Source: Tenebrio molitor
Taxonomy: Eukaryota > Arthropoda > Insecta > Coleoptera > Tenebrionidae
Direction of reading: 5' to 3'
Assembly: GCF_963966145.1 (NCBI RefSeq)
Contig: NC_091046.1
Coordinates: 1,116,001 to 1,180,000 of the forward strand
DNA: 64,000 nt
How positions within the stretch are numbered: position 1 is the first letter of the stretch; each line of letters starts with the position of its first letter. The notes below the pieces were generated by a model, which made no database searches, was not told where the DNA came from, and saw nothing but the letters and a program-made list of their open reading frames with translations. Positions 53,311 through 64,000 of the stretch are shown here, one piece after another. The position numbers and the translations under genes are program-made.

Positions 53311-55231
53311 TAAAATAATCAGAAGAAGTTTGGCAACAACATAACTGAATCTCTGGACACAATTTTTTTCCATTTTAACTAGAACTGTCAAAAATGTGAC
53401 TTTTTCGTATAATTCGTTGTGTTTAAATTCAAACCGTTAAACTTTTACAATTTGTAAGTCATAAAGCGCATTCGATTTAGATGCGGAAATAAACATATCG
53501 TTCAGAATTGATTAATAAAACACTACGACTTTGATGGCCGTCATGACTAAAGGTGACTTTACGTCCGGAGTCGTAAACAGAACAGCTTATTAACGACCCT
53601 ATCTTTCAAACAACTATTTACAACACAACTTTTTATAGTAAGGATTTATTCAAAACCTAATAAGCTACAATACGGGTCTAGATATTTTTTATATTCGCCA
53701 CACTTTGTAGAGCTAACGTAACTATAGTTAGCGCGGCGAACCAGCGGAGTAGTCACGAGGTGTTCACGTGATAGTTCGTACCGACGTCATGCCTCGCCAA
53801 ATTTGAGTTTTGTGCGGGAAATTTAAGCCTTGCTACTTTATGAATGGATGGAAATTTCGGCTGCGTACATTGCGCTGCACAATACTTCTTAACCAATAGG
53901 AAACTATCCCCTGAAAATCACGTGACGATTACGCCAGTTTGTGTTGCCGCGCCGACTATAGTGTAGTTTTAGAAAATATTGCAAACTCTTATGTATTTGT
54001 TGTTTTAGTTCCCGAAACAGTCCACACAAATTATAATTCGTCCCATCACGTCTCGTTTGGCACTTTAGTAAAATTTAAGCCTCTCGGGAACCGAGTCACC
54101 CCAGCAATTTGTCAATAAAATATAAATGCTTCTTAAACAAAAAAGAGAAAAAAAAACGTAATAAAACGCTCATTTCCTCCGCCGTTTCTATAATTCGGCG
54201 CGAATTAAATTTTCCTACCCTTTTTTTTTATGAAAGACGAGCGGCCGCGCGTTTCCGATAATAAAACAAGATTTAGCCCTCTTTAAAATTCCTCCCCGTC
54301 TTTAAAAATAACCCCTGCGGCAATTATCAGACGTTTTAATAAAGCCGGCGCCTCCGTCGAATTTACTCGTTTCGTTTAAAAAAAATATATCCCCATCGCA
54401 GTAATTAGGGCGTTGTTATTCTTGGCCCGGACCCGGAGCGGTGTTGATTTAACCTCCGGAGGAACGAAACAAATAGTTAAACAGCCACATTCGGAATAAA
54501 AGATGACAGACAATACCCTTCACCCTCAATATCTATAAACTGAAGACAAATATTTACTCGCCACATTTTACCACTTCCCTTGTTTACCTTTGTCTCTTCC
54601 GTAACAAACCCACTTTGTAAACGATAGTCTGTTCCTCAGTCATCCGGAGAGATTACCAACGGTGCACGGAAACACCGACAGCGGCGTCCGTCCCGCCGCC
54701 CCCAAATATACATCAGCCCGGATAACATATTTCATGTTTCGTAATCATATATATAAAAGGGAAGAAGTGTATAGGAATTTATTGTTTACCTTCCAACCCG
54801 AGTGCAGATCAATTTCGCCCGAGCACCTCTTATCAGTTTATTGTTATTTTTACGAAGGTTTACTCAATTTTCTCTGTTTGTGCAACTGGTAATGTAATTT
54901 GGAAAATGCGATATTTTATACTTTTACCCTAGTTGGGCCTTCATTGCGCCGCGAGGCTTTAACGACACTCTCAAGACACATTTTTTAATAATCTACAATT
55001 TTTCCACCGTACTAACGAAAATTCTACTCTTACTAATTTTCTCCCGCCAAACTTTTTGCATCCAAAAGAAAATTACAAACAAGTTATGAAATGTTATCTT
55101 AAAACCGGTTACGCAAGAACACAACAAACTTCTAGTTCACTCAAATTAATATTTTGCGGTGGTTTGGAAGCGGAGAATGTTCAAAAGTGCGCCGCGAAAT
55201 ATTCCAATTTCGGGTGACCAGTATTTTTATA
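53311..55231. other. No gene recognised
   Basis: Mixed composition without recognisable domain or repeat end. A TATATATAAAAGGG motif at about 54748 could be a TATA box; nothing else supports a promoter. Confidence 0.3.
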
Positions 55232-55233
55232 TA

Positions 55234-56350
55234 CAGCTCAGCTAAGACTTACGAGCCTAATATCTCGGTTATTTGCCAACGGATTTTTATGAAATTTAAA
55301 ATGCAGATATTTTAGACCGTGAAGGTTCAGTTAGTAATAATAAAATTACCTCAAGTTAAAAAATTTAATTTTAACACATGTTTCCTTTATCGAAAATTAT
55401 GCGCGATTATTATTAGATTGTTAAACATTAAAAAATAGGGGTCTGCACAAACAATTAAGTAAATCACTTGTCTGATTCAACGAAAAGATTAGATTTTGTC
55501 GTTAAAAATTTAATGTAAAATTTGAAGGTATTTGAGCAGTTACCTTTTGAAACAATTGATGGTTAATTGCCAAGCAACATTTTGTACACCCTTTAAAGTC
55601 TGTCAAAATTGGGCGCGCTTTATTAGAAACGTCAAATTGTGAAAATTTATTGAAAATACTCTAAAAATAGACTACAGCGGCAGAAATTTCAATATTGTTG
55701 AAAAAGGAAAAAAAATTGCCTATGGAGAGTGTCGTAAGAACTTCAATGACACAATAACACTATCCAAATGTAGGCTTTACAAAATGTAAGGTTAAGAGAG
55801 TCGTCAATTTATTTGAAGACACAGGAAGCGTACGTGGACTAAATCACCTTGCTAAAATATCCCGATCGTGATTTAGTCCTTTATGGAAGAATGAACGCAT
55901 CCAGTATAATAAATTACGTCCAAATGTTGTCTTTAACTTTGTAAGTGTTTGTAAGGTTAGCAAGATAAACGTCAAATATGTCACCTGCGCTTCTGCGAAA
56001 AGGGATGACCAAAATTCTGCAAAATTGCGCGTTTGATTCATACGCGTCTACGTTTTTGCATTTGCAGCCACGTTCAACACGGTTTTTTGCTTTTTTCTTG
56101 CAAACCAGACGTCTTTCAAGGACAAGTTTTTCCCTACAGCATTTTTTATTGACGATCAATTTTTTATGTAAATCTTAATTGATTCAACATTTTAAAACGG
56201 CATGTAAAAATTACGTTTTTAAGACTTGGATGATTGCATTAATGGGATTTTAGTCTTCGCTGTGTAAAATATCTGCATTTTAAATTTCAGAAAAATCCGC
56301 TGGTAAATAACTGAGTTATTAGACTCGAAAGTCTTAGCTGAGACACCCTG
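55234..56350. mobile_element. 1.1-kb mariner-like element with long inverted ends
   Basis: The ends share about 85 bp: CAGCTAAGACTT, CGAG, TAAT, CGGATTTTT and GAAATTTAAAATGCAGATAT, with TA at both sides. Inside, on the plus strand near 55795-55845, a frame reads RVVNLFEDTGSVRG, resembling the helix-turn-helix start of mariner-like transposases. No catalytic domain remains. Confidence 0.7.
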
Positions 56351-56352
56351 TA

Positions 56353-57462
56353 TATTTTTTTACCACAAAATTAATGCAAATGATGCTGTCACAGATTGTC
56401 TGTTGTCAAGATTTTGTTGTTGTTAATGTTGTGGTGAATTGGTTCGCTCTGCGTTGTTTTTTGAGCCGTGAAACGTATCCTGTGACGGAACGAAATGGAG
56501 GGAAATTTTAACAAGATCGCGGTAATATTTAAGTAGTCCGGGATGCACCCTCTTTGCATATTTGAAATGACACCGTTAAAGAGGGTCTCCTGTCTGAACA
56601 TCCACAGTTAAAACGATGAAATATGATGCCGGAGCGTCGCTCCCGGACAGCTCTAAGTACACCCGCCATGTAAAAATAATGTAAAATGTATACTTTATAA
56701 ATGGCGAAGCATTTTAACGGATCAGACAATATTCCCTTACACACCCTGCGAGAGATATTCCAGAAATGAATGGCATCATAGCGGGTGATGCATGACTGGA
56801 GATCTAAAAACTCGCTGGAGCTCGCACACTTCCCAACACAAAGTTTGTGTTTCTTATCGACCGAGTTTACATTCGGACTTACCTTTCCGGTATTTGTTTT
56901 GTTTGCTTGTCTGTGTGTGTGTGTTTCACTGTTTGCTCGCCCAACAGTTGGTTGCGGTCCCCTCGCCCTTATTTTTTTCCGGCCCTATTCTTCTTCTGCT
57001 TCTTCGCTGGGGTCGTCGTTTGCTTTTAAAGTTAAAAAGGAGGCCTCCGTTATTCCGAGCGTGAACTCCTCCAAGTCGGCTCCGTGTATGAATTAGCCGG
57101 AGTTGACTTAAGACAAATTAAATGCGACATTGTTCGCAGTTTGTTGGAGGATGTGAGCGGGACCGGGGCGGGACGATTACGTACGCAGAGGCGCACAAAG
57201 AGGAACTCCAAATCGATAACGACATCATCAACAACAAGAAATCATCAAACTAGCAATACCAACAATCATTGTAATAGAAACCTATTTTGTTTTATTTATT
57301 CAAGAGAAAACTTCTTTCACCGTCACGCGTCACGTCACACGCTCCGAGGTGAAAGGCTCATTCGAGTAAGTTCACGGGAGCCGAGTTTGGCCGAGCGAGC
57401 GAGAAACAGTCAGCTGTGCGTCACTTGCAAATTTTTATTGTGTTTTACTGTTACAAAGGAGA
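56353..57462. other. No gene recognised
   Basis: No recognised gene. A short TG microsatellite lies at about 56921-56934. Plus-strand open frames between 56785 and 57494 overlap each other in three phases and lack motifs. Confidence 0.3.
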
Positions 57463-57770
57463 ACAGTGTAAAGTTTGAATTTCCCGCCGTTTGACACGAA
57501 TGACATTTGTTTATGTTTAATCGCGACACAATTGAACATGTTTGTTTTCAGCAAAGGGTGCCTTTAGGTATTTGCTTCGAGAATAGGAATCGTTACGTTA
57601 TTCTATTTTTAATGTAAAACATTGCAAAGAAAGAAAAAAAGAAAGTCATTTTTTCTCTAAATTTTAGGTTAGCTTTCAACATACTCCAATTAATCTACGC
57701 TTTAAAAAAGCACAACAATTGAGGGTTTCCAACGCCTCCTCAGCCCAGGATTTGATTTGAACGCGCGATA
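57463..57770. mobile_element. Truncated copy of the 9678-10039 MITE
   Basis: Matches the right three quarters of the inner MITE, including GTAAAGTTTGAATTTCCCGC, ATGTAAAACATTGCAAAGAA and the terminal ATTTGAACGCGCGATA. The left terminal repeat is missing. Confidence 0.8.
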
Positions 57771-59274
57771 GTAATAATACTCGATGACATTTGATTGGCA
57801 AGACCTTGCAAGACGCACTAAAATGTCTCATTTTGTTTATTAAATTGTTATCTTTGTTAAATTAACGTGTCGAATCCACCCCCGTAAAGCCCCCGTCGAC
57901 CGCTTTTTGCGCCTCCGCCAAATCTGATTCGAGTTGAAACCTAATTTCGGACGAGTTCAGCGGGTCCACGTTCTGGAACTTGCAAGATCTGCCTGCACCG
58001 ACTAACAATAAAGAGAGTCGGTTTAACGGGGGCGGCGTGCAAATGCAGCACTAAGCAAAAACCTTTATTGGGGTTGTTTCGCAGCGGAAGACGTACACAA
58101 GTTGCATCCAGCGACGATAACGAGAAAGCCAGATAAGAGACGGCGTAACGGTTCGATGCGCTCCGATTGCGGTTCTTCCCCTAAATAAAAAGATAATTAA
58201 GCGGATCGGTCACGTGGGGACAATTAACACCCCCTGCAGTGTGTTTTTCGTCGCGGCGGGTGGTGATTTGCACACGCCGAAAGAAAAACTCTCGCGGCCA
58301 GTCGTGTTGCCAATCGATCACGAGTGGGGTGGGTGGGGATGAGCGTGCGTCCCTACTCGATCTGGACAACAATACACCCAGTATTCGGTGGTTTATATCA
58401 CTTGGAAGTTTAATTTGGATTTTGTGATGGTCCATAACGCATCCCCTTTTAGCGGGACGTGTCTTGGACTAATTTCGGGGAATTAAATTTGCTCCCACTG
58501 CTCTTCCCAAATCTTATGTGAAGTTTAACGCAATTATGCGAGACGTCGAGGGGCGGCGATCTGTTTTGCGATATCCAGACAATCGCGGGGTGTCCAATTG
58601 GGGTAACAATGTATCGCTAATGACGCAACAATGTTATCGTCTGGAACAGAGGAAGTCCCAGGATTAGGAGGCCTCTATAGTCGCGGATTAGAGCGTCTAG
58701 CCGGATCAACGCCTGATTAGTGAAATTAATTACAGGTAGTGCAACGTTATTATCCGTTGTAATATTCCGTATGTTGGCTCTATATTGTGTTTTGCTATCA
58801 CTTCCTCCCGATATACTAAGTCGAATGCACTATCGGCTCACTGACAAGATGCGATGCACCGGGAATCGCACGTCCACCCTCGACATGCATCAACGGTCTC
58901 GAGTGCACCTAATAATAAATTTATCGCTGCAAAGTTTGCTCTCAGCTAATTTGCTTTGATTCACTGTTTGCCAGAACCTTTTTAAACAATAATTAATTAG
59001 TAAATTATCTGCTACGAGTATTATTTTGTTGATCACTTAAAATTAATTACCAGAGGTGCAAACAGAATTGAGTAAACAAGTACAAATGAGGGTTTTTGTG
59101 TTCATTATGCAAAAAAACATATCGGTCGATAAGATAATTAAATAATTGTTGTTTGTGTTTCGCAACTAAAAGCCGCTTTTCATTCATTTCCATTTCGAGA
59201 TTTGTTTGTGATTCGTATTTTAGTATTGTAATTAGTTTTTTACATAAGCTGCTTTCGAAGTTTTTAATGTATGT
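57771..59274. other. No gene recognised
   Basis: GC-richer DNA to about 58.7 kb, then AT-rich. No domain-bearing frame or repeat end. Confidence 0.3.
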
Positions 59275-59338
59275 CGGGTGTTCATTTAAATTTATTCTCA
59301 AAGTGGGCGTTGAAGAGTCGATGTGAACGCACCACAGA
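59275..59338. mobile_element. Half copy of the CGGGTGTTCATTTAAATTTA MITE
   Basis: CGGGTGTTCATTTAAATTTA, GGGCGTTGAA and GTGAACGCACCAC match the left half of 4328-4531. The right half is absent. Confidence 0.7.
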
Positions 59339-59339
59339 T

Positions 59340-61029
59340 AACGTAACGTGGACATTATTATCATATCTAAATTTTACACACCGAGGCTGTTGGCCTAGAT
59401 TGTCTAATCACCTAAGTAATAATTAATAAGTGTACAACACACGTGCTAAAGAATCTCATTACCTCTCTGAAACGCGTGGTATAAATAGAATATATCGCAC
59501 GGTCCTAAATACGAGTAAAGCCAGCGTTCAAGTTTTTTGTAAGAGAGACAACTTTCAAAAATGTATCTACTGAAAATATGGTGGATGCGCCAGGATAAAT
59601 GGAAATACATTTTTTTTTTTTAATCTTTGTGAAACACTTTTCAGTCTCTCAAGCACCTTGAATATTAATTGATCCATGATAACTAAGATGAGAAAATCTT
59701 CTTAGAGTATTTAACTGTAAATTTTTAATGAGCTGTCGGACTCATTTATGTTACGAGAAAAGAAGGTTAATCTTGAAGCACACTATTTGACGAAGATAAT
59801 TCATAATTTATTATCCTTGGCGTAGAAGCAAAATACTAGGAAAATTCACACAATTATATTTACCAAAGTACTCACTTTAGGCACCAATTCATTCTTTACA
59901 GAGAAGCTTTCATACTTCTAGACAAAGAATCTTGCTATATCCGTTATTCACCTTCACGTTACTGCATTACCGCCCAGAAAATAAATGTCACGAACGTGTC
60001 TTTTTAATTTGGAAGCTAACAGAATCACTGGGGACTAGATCTGGCACGTAAGAGAGTACCAGTATTTTTAATCAGCGACTTTATGCCAGAGGGTTATCTT
60101 AGAGCAACAACAAACCTTTGTACTTTCTTCAGTTCTTCTTTTATCTCAAGAAGCACAACATTGAAAAAAACATAAGTTGTTTTCAAATGTTACTAATTTT
60201 GGAGACTGCAGAAACTGTAAATTTGTCGAATAAATAATTTACGTTTCGGTGTAGAGTAATAATTAAATAAGTAGTATTAACTCGCCTGAAAGCTATTTTT
60301 ACTTAATCTCTCTAGCAAAAAAAAAACTCTTTAATAAAGCCCCCCACGTTGAATTTTTTAGCTAAGGGCATACATTTATGATAAGAGCTCTTAATACATC
60401 GATTACTTTAACGGTTTTAGGAGGAAGGAGATTTTAAAAGCTTTTTTATTTCTTTCTTTCCTTTGGCTGCACTTTTCGACGAAATCTTGATCAAAGCGGT
60501 CAGCAATTCTTTATCACAATTCTCACGAGGATTATTTCTACCAAAAGAAAAATTCTGAACTATTCACCGGTATAGTTCATCCACAACAATCAAATACCAA
60601 CACCATTTAAATATTAATAATGTCAATATGCTTTGTACTTGTTCCGTTAATATTAAAATTTAATAAACATTCTTTTGTTGAAACACGTAACCCATCTTAA
60701 TTTTTTCTCTGGAAATACAGCAGCGGAACAATCTTTGACACAACAATAGTCTCGAGAATTTTATTTGTCCATTCAGAGCTATGAAATTTTTATAAGGGGC
60801 AATTGGTTCCTATACTGTGTTCGCTTGAGCGATGTAATAATCACGTGCGCAATATGTATTCAGTGTGAACAGCTCCGCCTCGCACACAGTAACATACGGT
60901 GCTCCGAAATTCCCAATAAAATGTTAGCACAATCAAGTAAACAAATGACAACGCTCTCTATTTTTATTGCTTTGTCTCTGTTTGGTCTCGTCCAATAGCG
61001 TGCAAGCAGGCGAGAATCACGTGTATTCA
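59340..61029. other. No gene recognised
   Basis: AT-rich DNA. A TATAAATAG motif lies at about 59480 and a copy of the ATGGTGGATGCGCC motif at about 59579. No gene or repeat end. Confidence 0.3.
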
Positions 61030-61367
61030 TATAGCCTATCTCAATTCCAAATATCCACCACCTGTTGAATTATGTTGGCAAAATAAAAATGTTTCTAAAC
61101 TGGGGATTGTTATAACCAAAGTCAACAATATGATTATTTTATAAACATGATTCGAAAATAACGTAATTTACTTGACGCTAAAATGAAAAATGTTCTAGTA
61201 AAATGTTTCGAAGAGATAAAATGGTTGCACGTTCTTTTCCTTTGTTCTAAAATCTTGAGTTGTAAAAACGGAAATTGACCGACACAGAGAATGATAACAG
61301 TGTTGCCGGTTGTATTTCTAACGTTGAATGCAGTGTTGGTGGAAATTTAGAATTGAGACAGACTATA
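61030..61367. mobile_element. Uninterrupted copy of the 9400-10133 outer MITE
   Basis: TATAGCCTATCTCAATTCCA at the left and GAATTGAGACAGACTATA at the right, with the interior matching 9430-9670 and 10060-10133. It lacks the inner MITE, so it shows the pre-insertion form (338 bp), apart from a short deletion at the junction. Confidence 0.85.
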
Positions 61368-62179
61368 GTATACAGGTTAAGTGAACGAGGTATAGCGAAT
61401 GCAACTCTAGACTGGAATGTAAGAAACACTCCGAGCGATTTCTTTTTTTGAAATGCTAGTAAGAAAAATTTGTGGAGCAATTCCTTGGCAGTTATTTGTA
61501 TCGGCAGCAGTTTCATTCTTTATTTGCGAGGCGGAGTGTAACGGAGCCATTAATTTCGTTTGCGAGTGTACAAGCGGAAGCGAGACGGTCCCAGTGACCC
61601 CATAACTGTTCGTCGCCGTTGCAAAAACTTACGTCTTTCCAATAGGAGATAATAGTTTGTAGAAGGCGCTAAAGATAGTGGAGCGTATCCGGAAATAAAG
61701 TGTAATTCTTGTATAGCCTCGCTACGTCCGTTAACGGTCCATTTGTTAGCTTAACTACGGATGCTCTATTTAAATTCTATTGTTGGCGATACCATTCCGA
61801 CAAACGCGCCTCATTCTTCTCGAATTAGGAGCGGAACGAGAAAAAAAAATTAAATTAAATCGATACCGCAGAGACATCCGGTAAATATTTCCGCCGAACA
61901 CAATAATTGGAAAAGCTCCGGCTGTTGCTGCCGTCATAATAGCTTTGAAAAGCGATCGGATTGAATCTTCGATTCTTTTAATCTTGATAGTGGACTTGCA
62001 CAAACGACGTCCGTATCGCGTGTGTGTGTGTCGATTTTTAATCGGGTTTAAATGTATAATCCAATTAGGGGACGACTCTAATCCGGGGTATGAATCGTTA
62101 ATTTTCGTATAAAGAAGGCAAATAACTACGAAATTCCGATAATTGCATGATGAAGGTTTCCCCGGAGCGGTAGTAAATC
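61368..62179. other. No gene recognised
   Basis: No recognised gene or repeat. A TG run lies at about 62020-62030. Confidence 0.3.
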
Positions 62180-62269
62180 ATGGGCTGCAGATGGTGTCGC
62201 AAATGCGACGAAGCGGACTGCTTGTACTTGTCAGATTGTCACAAGCAGATGGGCCTCGGTTATGGATAA
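62180..62269 (+). CDS. Candidate 29-codon Cys-rich small ORF
   Basis: ATG GGC at 62180 has A at -3 and G at +4, a good initiation context. The 29 residues begin MGCRWCRKCDEADCLYLSDC and end at TAA at 62269; five Cys and one His could bind metal or form disulfides. The MGC start could also be acylated. Short frames arise often by chance, and there is no promoter or splice evidence. Confidence 0.2.
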   Translation: MGCRWCRKCDEADCLYLSDCHKQMGLGYG

Positions 62270-63440
62270 CTGCATCAGGCCAGGTTCGCTAAATTAACAA
62301 GCTAAACCACGTGAGACAGCAATTTTCCCGACGCTGCAGGGAAAATAAGAAAACTGAAATTTGCCCAGTCGACTGAATAAATTTCTCTGGGAATCTTTAA
62401 CTGAAGTATTGTATGTTAATCGGCCCAATTTAAAATTCTTCAACGGATAAAAGTGCAATTTATTTTTATCCCAGCGCATACACCATTTCTGCATTCTGTT
62501 TCAATCGAAATTTCGAGATTATGCGTTCGGTTTATGTTATTCCGTTTGAATATTTTTGAAACAGGGATGGTGCAATATTTTTGCGAAAAATAAAAGCACA
62601 TGTGGAATATCCCAGTGAAGGATTAAGAAGAAATTGTAGCTTTATAAAAATAAATATTTGTACTCGTGTAAATACCTGGTATTATTTCGGTATCGAATTT
62701 TACTCGGGTTACGCAGAAAAAAAACTGCTAAAAAGAATTTAACAACCGAGGCCTACACAAATATCGTGTAATAATTAATTATGCTTCATAAAGTTACAAA
62801 TGTCCTGGGAATGAAGTAGCGAGTAGAATCTCTTTAATCTTTTAATCTCTTTCCCAGACAATTCTTTCGACTTGTTAAGTATTATTAAATTTACTGTAAT
62901 CCTTCTCTCATGTTTTAATACAGCTCTAGTTTTCTCTTTTTTTTTTATTTAATTGGCCCACTTTTTTATAATAATTGTTTTATAATTGTCACATTTTTCG
63001 GTTGCATGCATCGTTACACCATTTTAAAAGGTTCTCTTTTTTTTTTCTCTTATTAGTAATAAGTAAGTGGGATAAAAAGAACGAAGTAGAGAGTAGAAAT
63101 TAATTTGAGATACTAAGTAATTTTCTCTAGTGCAGTATATTAGAGAAAAATAAAAGTGAGTAAAGTGAAGTAAGGAAATCACATAAAACTTTTTGGAATC
63201 AGAAATCTTGATAAATGAGGAAATAAACACAAAAGACTGTAATGAAGGTAAAACCATAAAAACTAGATAAATAAAATGAACGTTGACAAAATTAAAAATA
63301 CGTCTTAAAAATGAAACAAGAAATGAACTGACAATATTATTTTTCTTTAATCTCTTCTGACGTATTTTTTCACTTTTGTAATTTTTTTTCTGTTTAAAAA
63401 AACTGAAACAATTTCATTGGCATTTATTTTACAAAGGAAC
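62270..63440. other. AT-rich DNA without recognised features
   Basis: Increasingly AT-rich with long T and A runs. No gene or repeat end. Confidence 0.3.
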
Positions 63441-63444
63441 TTTA

Positions 63445-63628
63445 ACAATTTATTTAATTACATAACATTTTTGATTTACAATCCAAAAATTTCCGATAAT
63501 AATGCGGAATCTGGAAAAGTGCCTCGAATGCTTGCGGCGTTTCCACGTTGAATGCCAAGGGAAATCCTCTCAAAAAGGAATTTCTTTGATTTTGATTCGC
63601 CTGATTCCGCGATAAGTCGGTTTCCGAT
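63445..63628 (-). mobile_element. 5'-truncated copy of the retroelement 3' end
   Basis: On the minus strand the last 50 codons of the retroelement found at 5134-5919 recur (GNRLIAESGESKSKKFLFER through LSEIFGL), with a stop at 63476. The downstream CAAAAATGTTATGTAATTA is shared with the first copy as well. The homology begins abruptly at about 63628, as expected for target-primed reverse transcription. This copy is not enclosed by the inverted arms present at 4901-6191. Confidence 0.75.
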
Positions 63629-63786
63629 GAAATGTTTTGATTTTTTCTTCCACTCCACTCTTCTTTTGTGTTACAATCATGATAAACTTATCCGTTTTAT
63701 TTCTAAATCCGTGTAATTATTTTTCTTTATTTTTGAATCTGGCATTTTTTATCGTTTGTACTTTTTTTTTGCTCTTTTTGTATCAG

Positions 63787-63933
63787 TCTACATCTTTGGA
63801 AAATCTCTCCAGTGACAAGTTTGCAAAAGCAATGACTAAAAATAATTATGAAATGCTGACTGGCAAAAAGAGTGATGTTTCGAGACAAAAATATGTAATA
63901 AACGAAATAGATAAATTACAAGAGATAACTTAA
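63787..63933 (+). CDS. Candidate terminal exon of an unrecognised gene
   Basis: A long pyrimidine tract ending TTGTATCAG at 63786 is a strong 3' splice site. The following 48 codons are open and of balanced, charged composition (STSLENLSSDKFAKAMTKNN, then MLTGKKSDVSRQKYVINEID), ending in TAA at 63933. AATAAA lies at about 63958, 25 bases after the stop. I do not recognise the protein. Upstream exons were not found in the window. Confidence 0.4.
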   Translation, partial: STSLENLSSDKFAKAMTKNNYEMLTGKKSDVSRQKYVINEIDKLQEIT

Positions 63934-63957
63934 AAGTTGCTTGAAAATTCAGAACAA

Positions 63958-63963
63958 GAATAA
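63958..63963 (+). terminator. Poly(A) signal AATAAA
   Basis: AATAAA about 25 bases after the stop of the candidate terminal exon; the spacing is suitable for a short 3' untranslated region. Confidence 0.35.
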
Positions 63964-64000
63964 ATGGACGTTTTTGTTGTTTGGTTTTTTCTACAGTAAT

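Noticed and set aside
54748..54761. TATATATAAAAGGG as a core promoter
   Set aside because: No transcript, initiator or coding start could be linked to it; TATA-like strings are common in this AT-rich DNA.
56785..57494. Overlapping plus-strand frames of 60-136 codons
   Set aside because: Three phases are open at once in pyrimidine-rich sequence, which is a composition effect; no motif is present.

Overview
This 64 kb window is nuclear DNA of an arthropod, most likely an insect. It is AT-rich, has very short introns with GT...AG ends, and carries BEL/Pao, I-like non-LTR, Crypton-like, pogo/CENP-B-like, hAT-like and Tc1/mariner-like sequences together with many TA-flanked MITEs. I cannot name the order or species. 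I saw no rRNA gene, functional tRNA gene or CRISPR array.

Layout. Bases 1-10,140 are dense in mobile elements: a two-exon tyrosine recombinase gene inside a 29-bp inverted repeat (1,137-2,622), a long palindrome next to it, an inverted-repeat element holding a retrotransposon endonuclease domain (4,901-6,191), a pogo-like transposon with an intact 609-residue transposase (6,692-9,285) and a nested MITE pair (9,400-10,133). Bases 10,140-19,050 hold a dimeric tRNA-derived SINE (12,170-12,619), an I-like reverse transcriptase fragment split by a mariner-like insertion (13,213-15,500), a 12-bp minisatellite and a candidate terminal exon with a poly(A) signal (15,944-16,212). Bases 19,050-31,500 hold further MITEs and palindromes, a transposase tail and a pyrimidine-rich kilobase.

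Bases 32,000-43,000 are GC-richer and almost free of recognisable transposon ends. They show several strong splice-site pairs (near 32.7, 40.4 and 42.1 kb) but no protein I can identify. They may be introns or regulatory DNA of a host gene. Bases 43,000-49,700 return to mobile elements: a pair of inverted outer MITEs that each carry a different inner MITE at the same site, a hAT-like element with a perfect 8-bp target duplication, and two ORFs related to the BEL/Pao protease. One of these ORFs (48,965-49,564) is intact, has its catalytic motif, a 5' intron and a poly(A) signal, and could be an exapted protease gene. Bases 50,000-64,000 are mostly non-coding, with several MITEs, a second copy of the retroelement tail seen at 5 kb (63,476-63,628), and a candidate last exon at 63,787-63,933.

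The mobile elements are independent residents, not a pathway. The items that most deserve follow-up are the protease gene, the recombinase inside inverted repeats, the two palindromes with a shared apex motif, and the same-site MITE exchange. No comparison outside this window was possible, so all family names rest on motifs and known family architecture.
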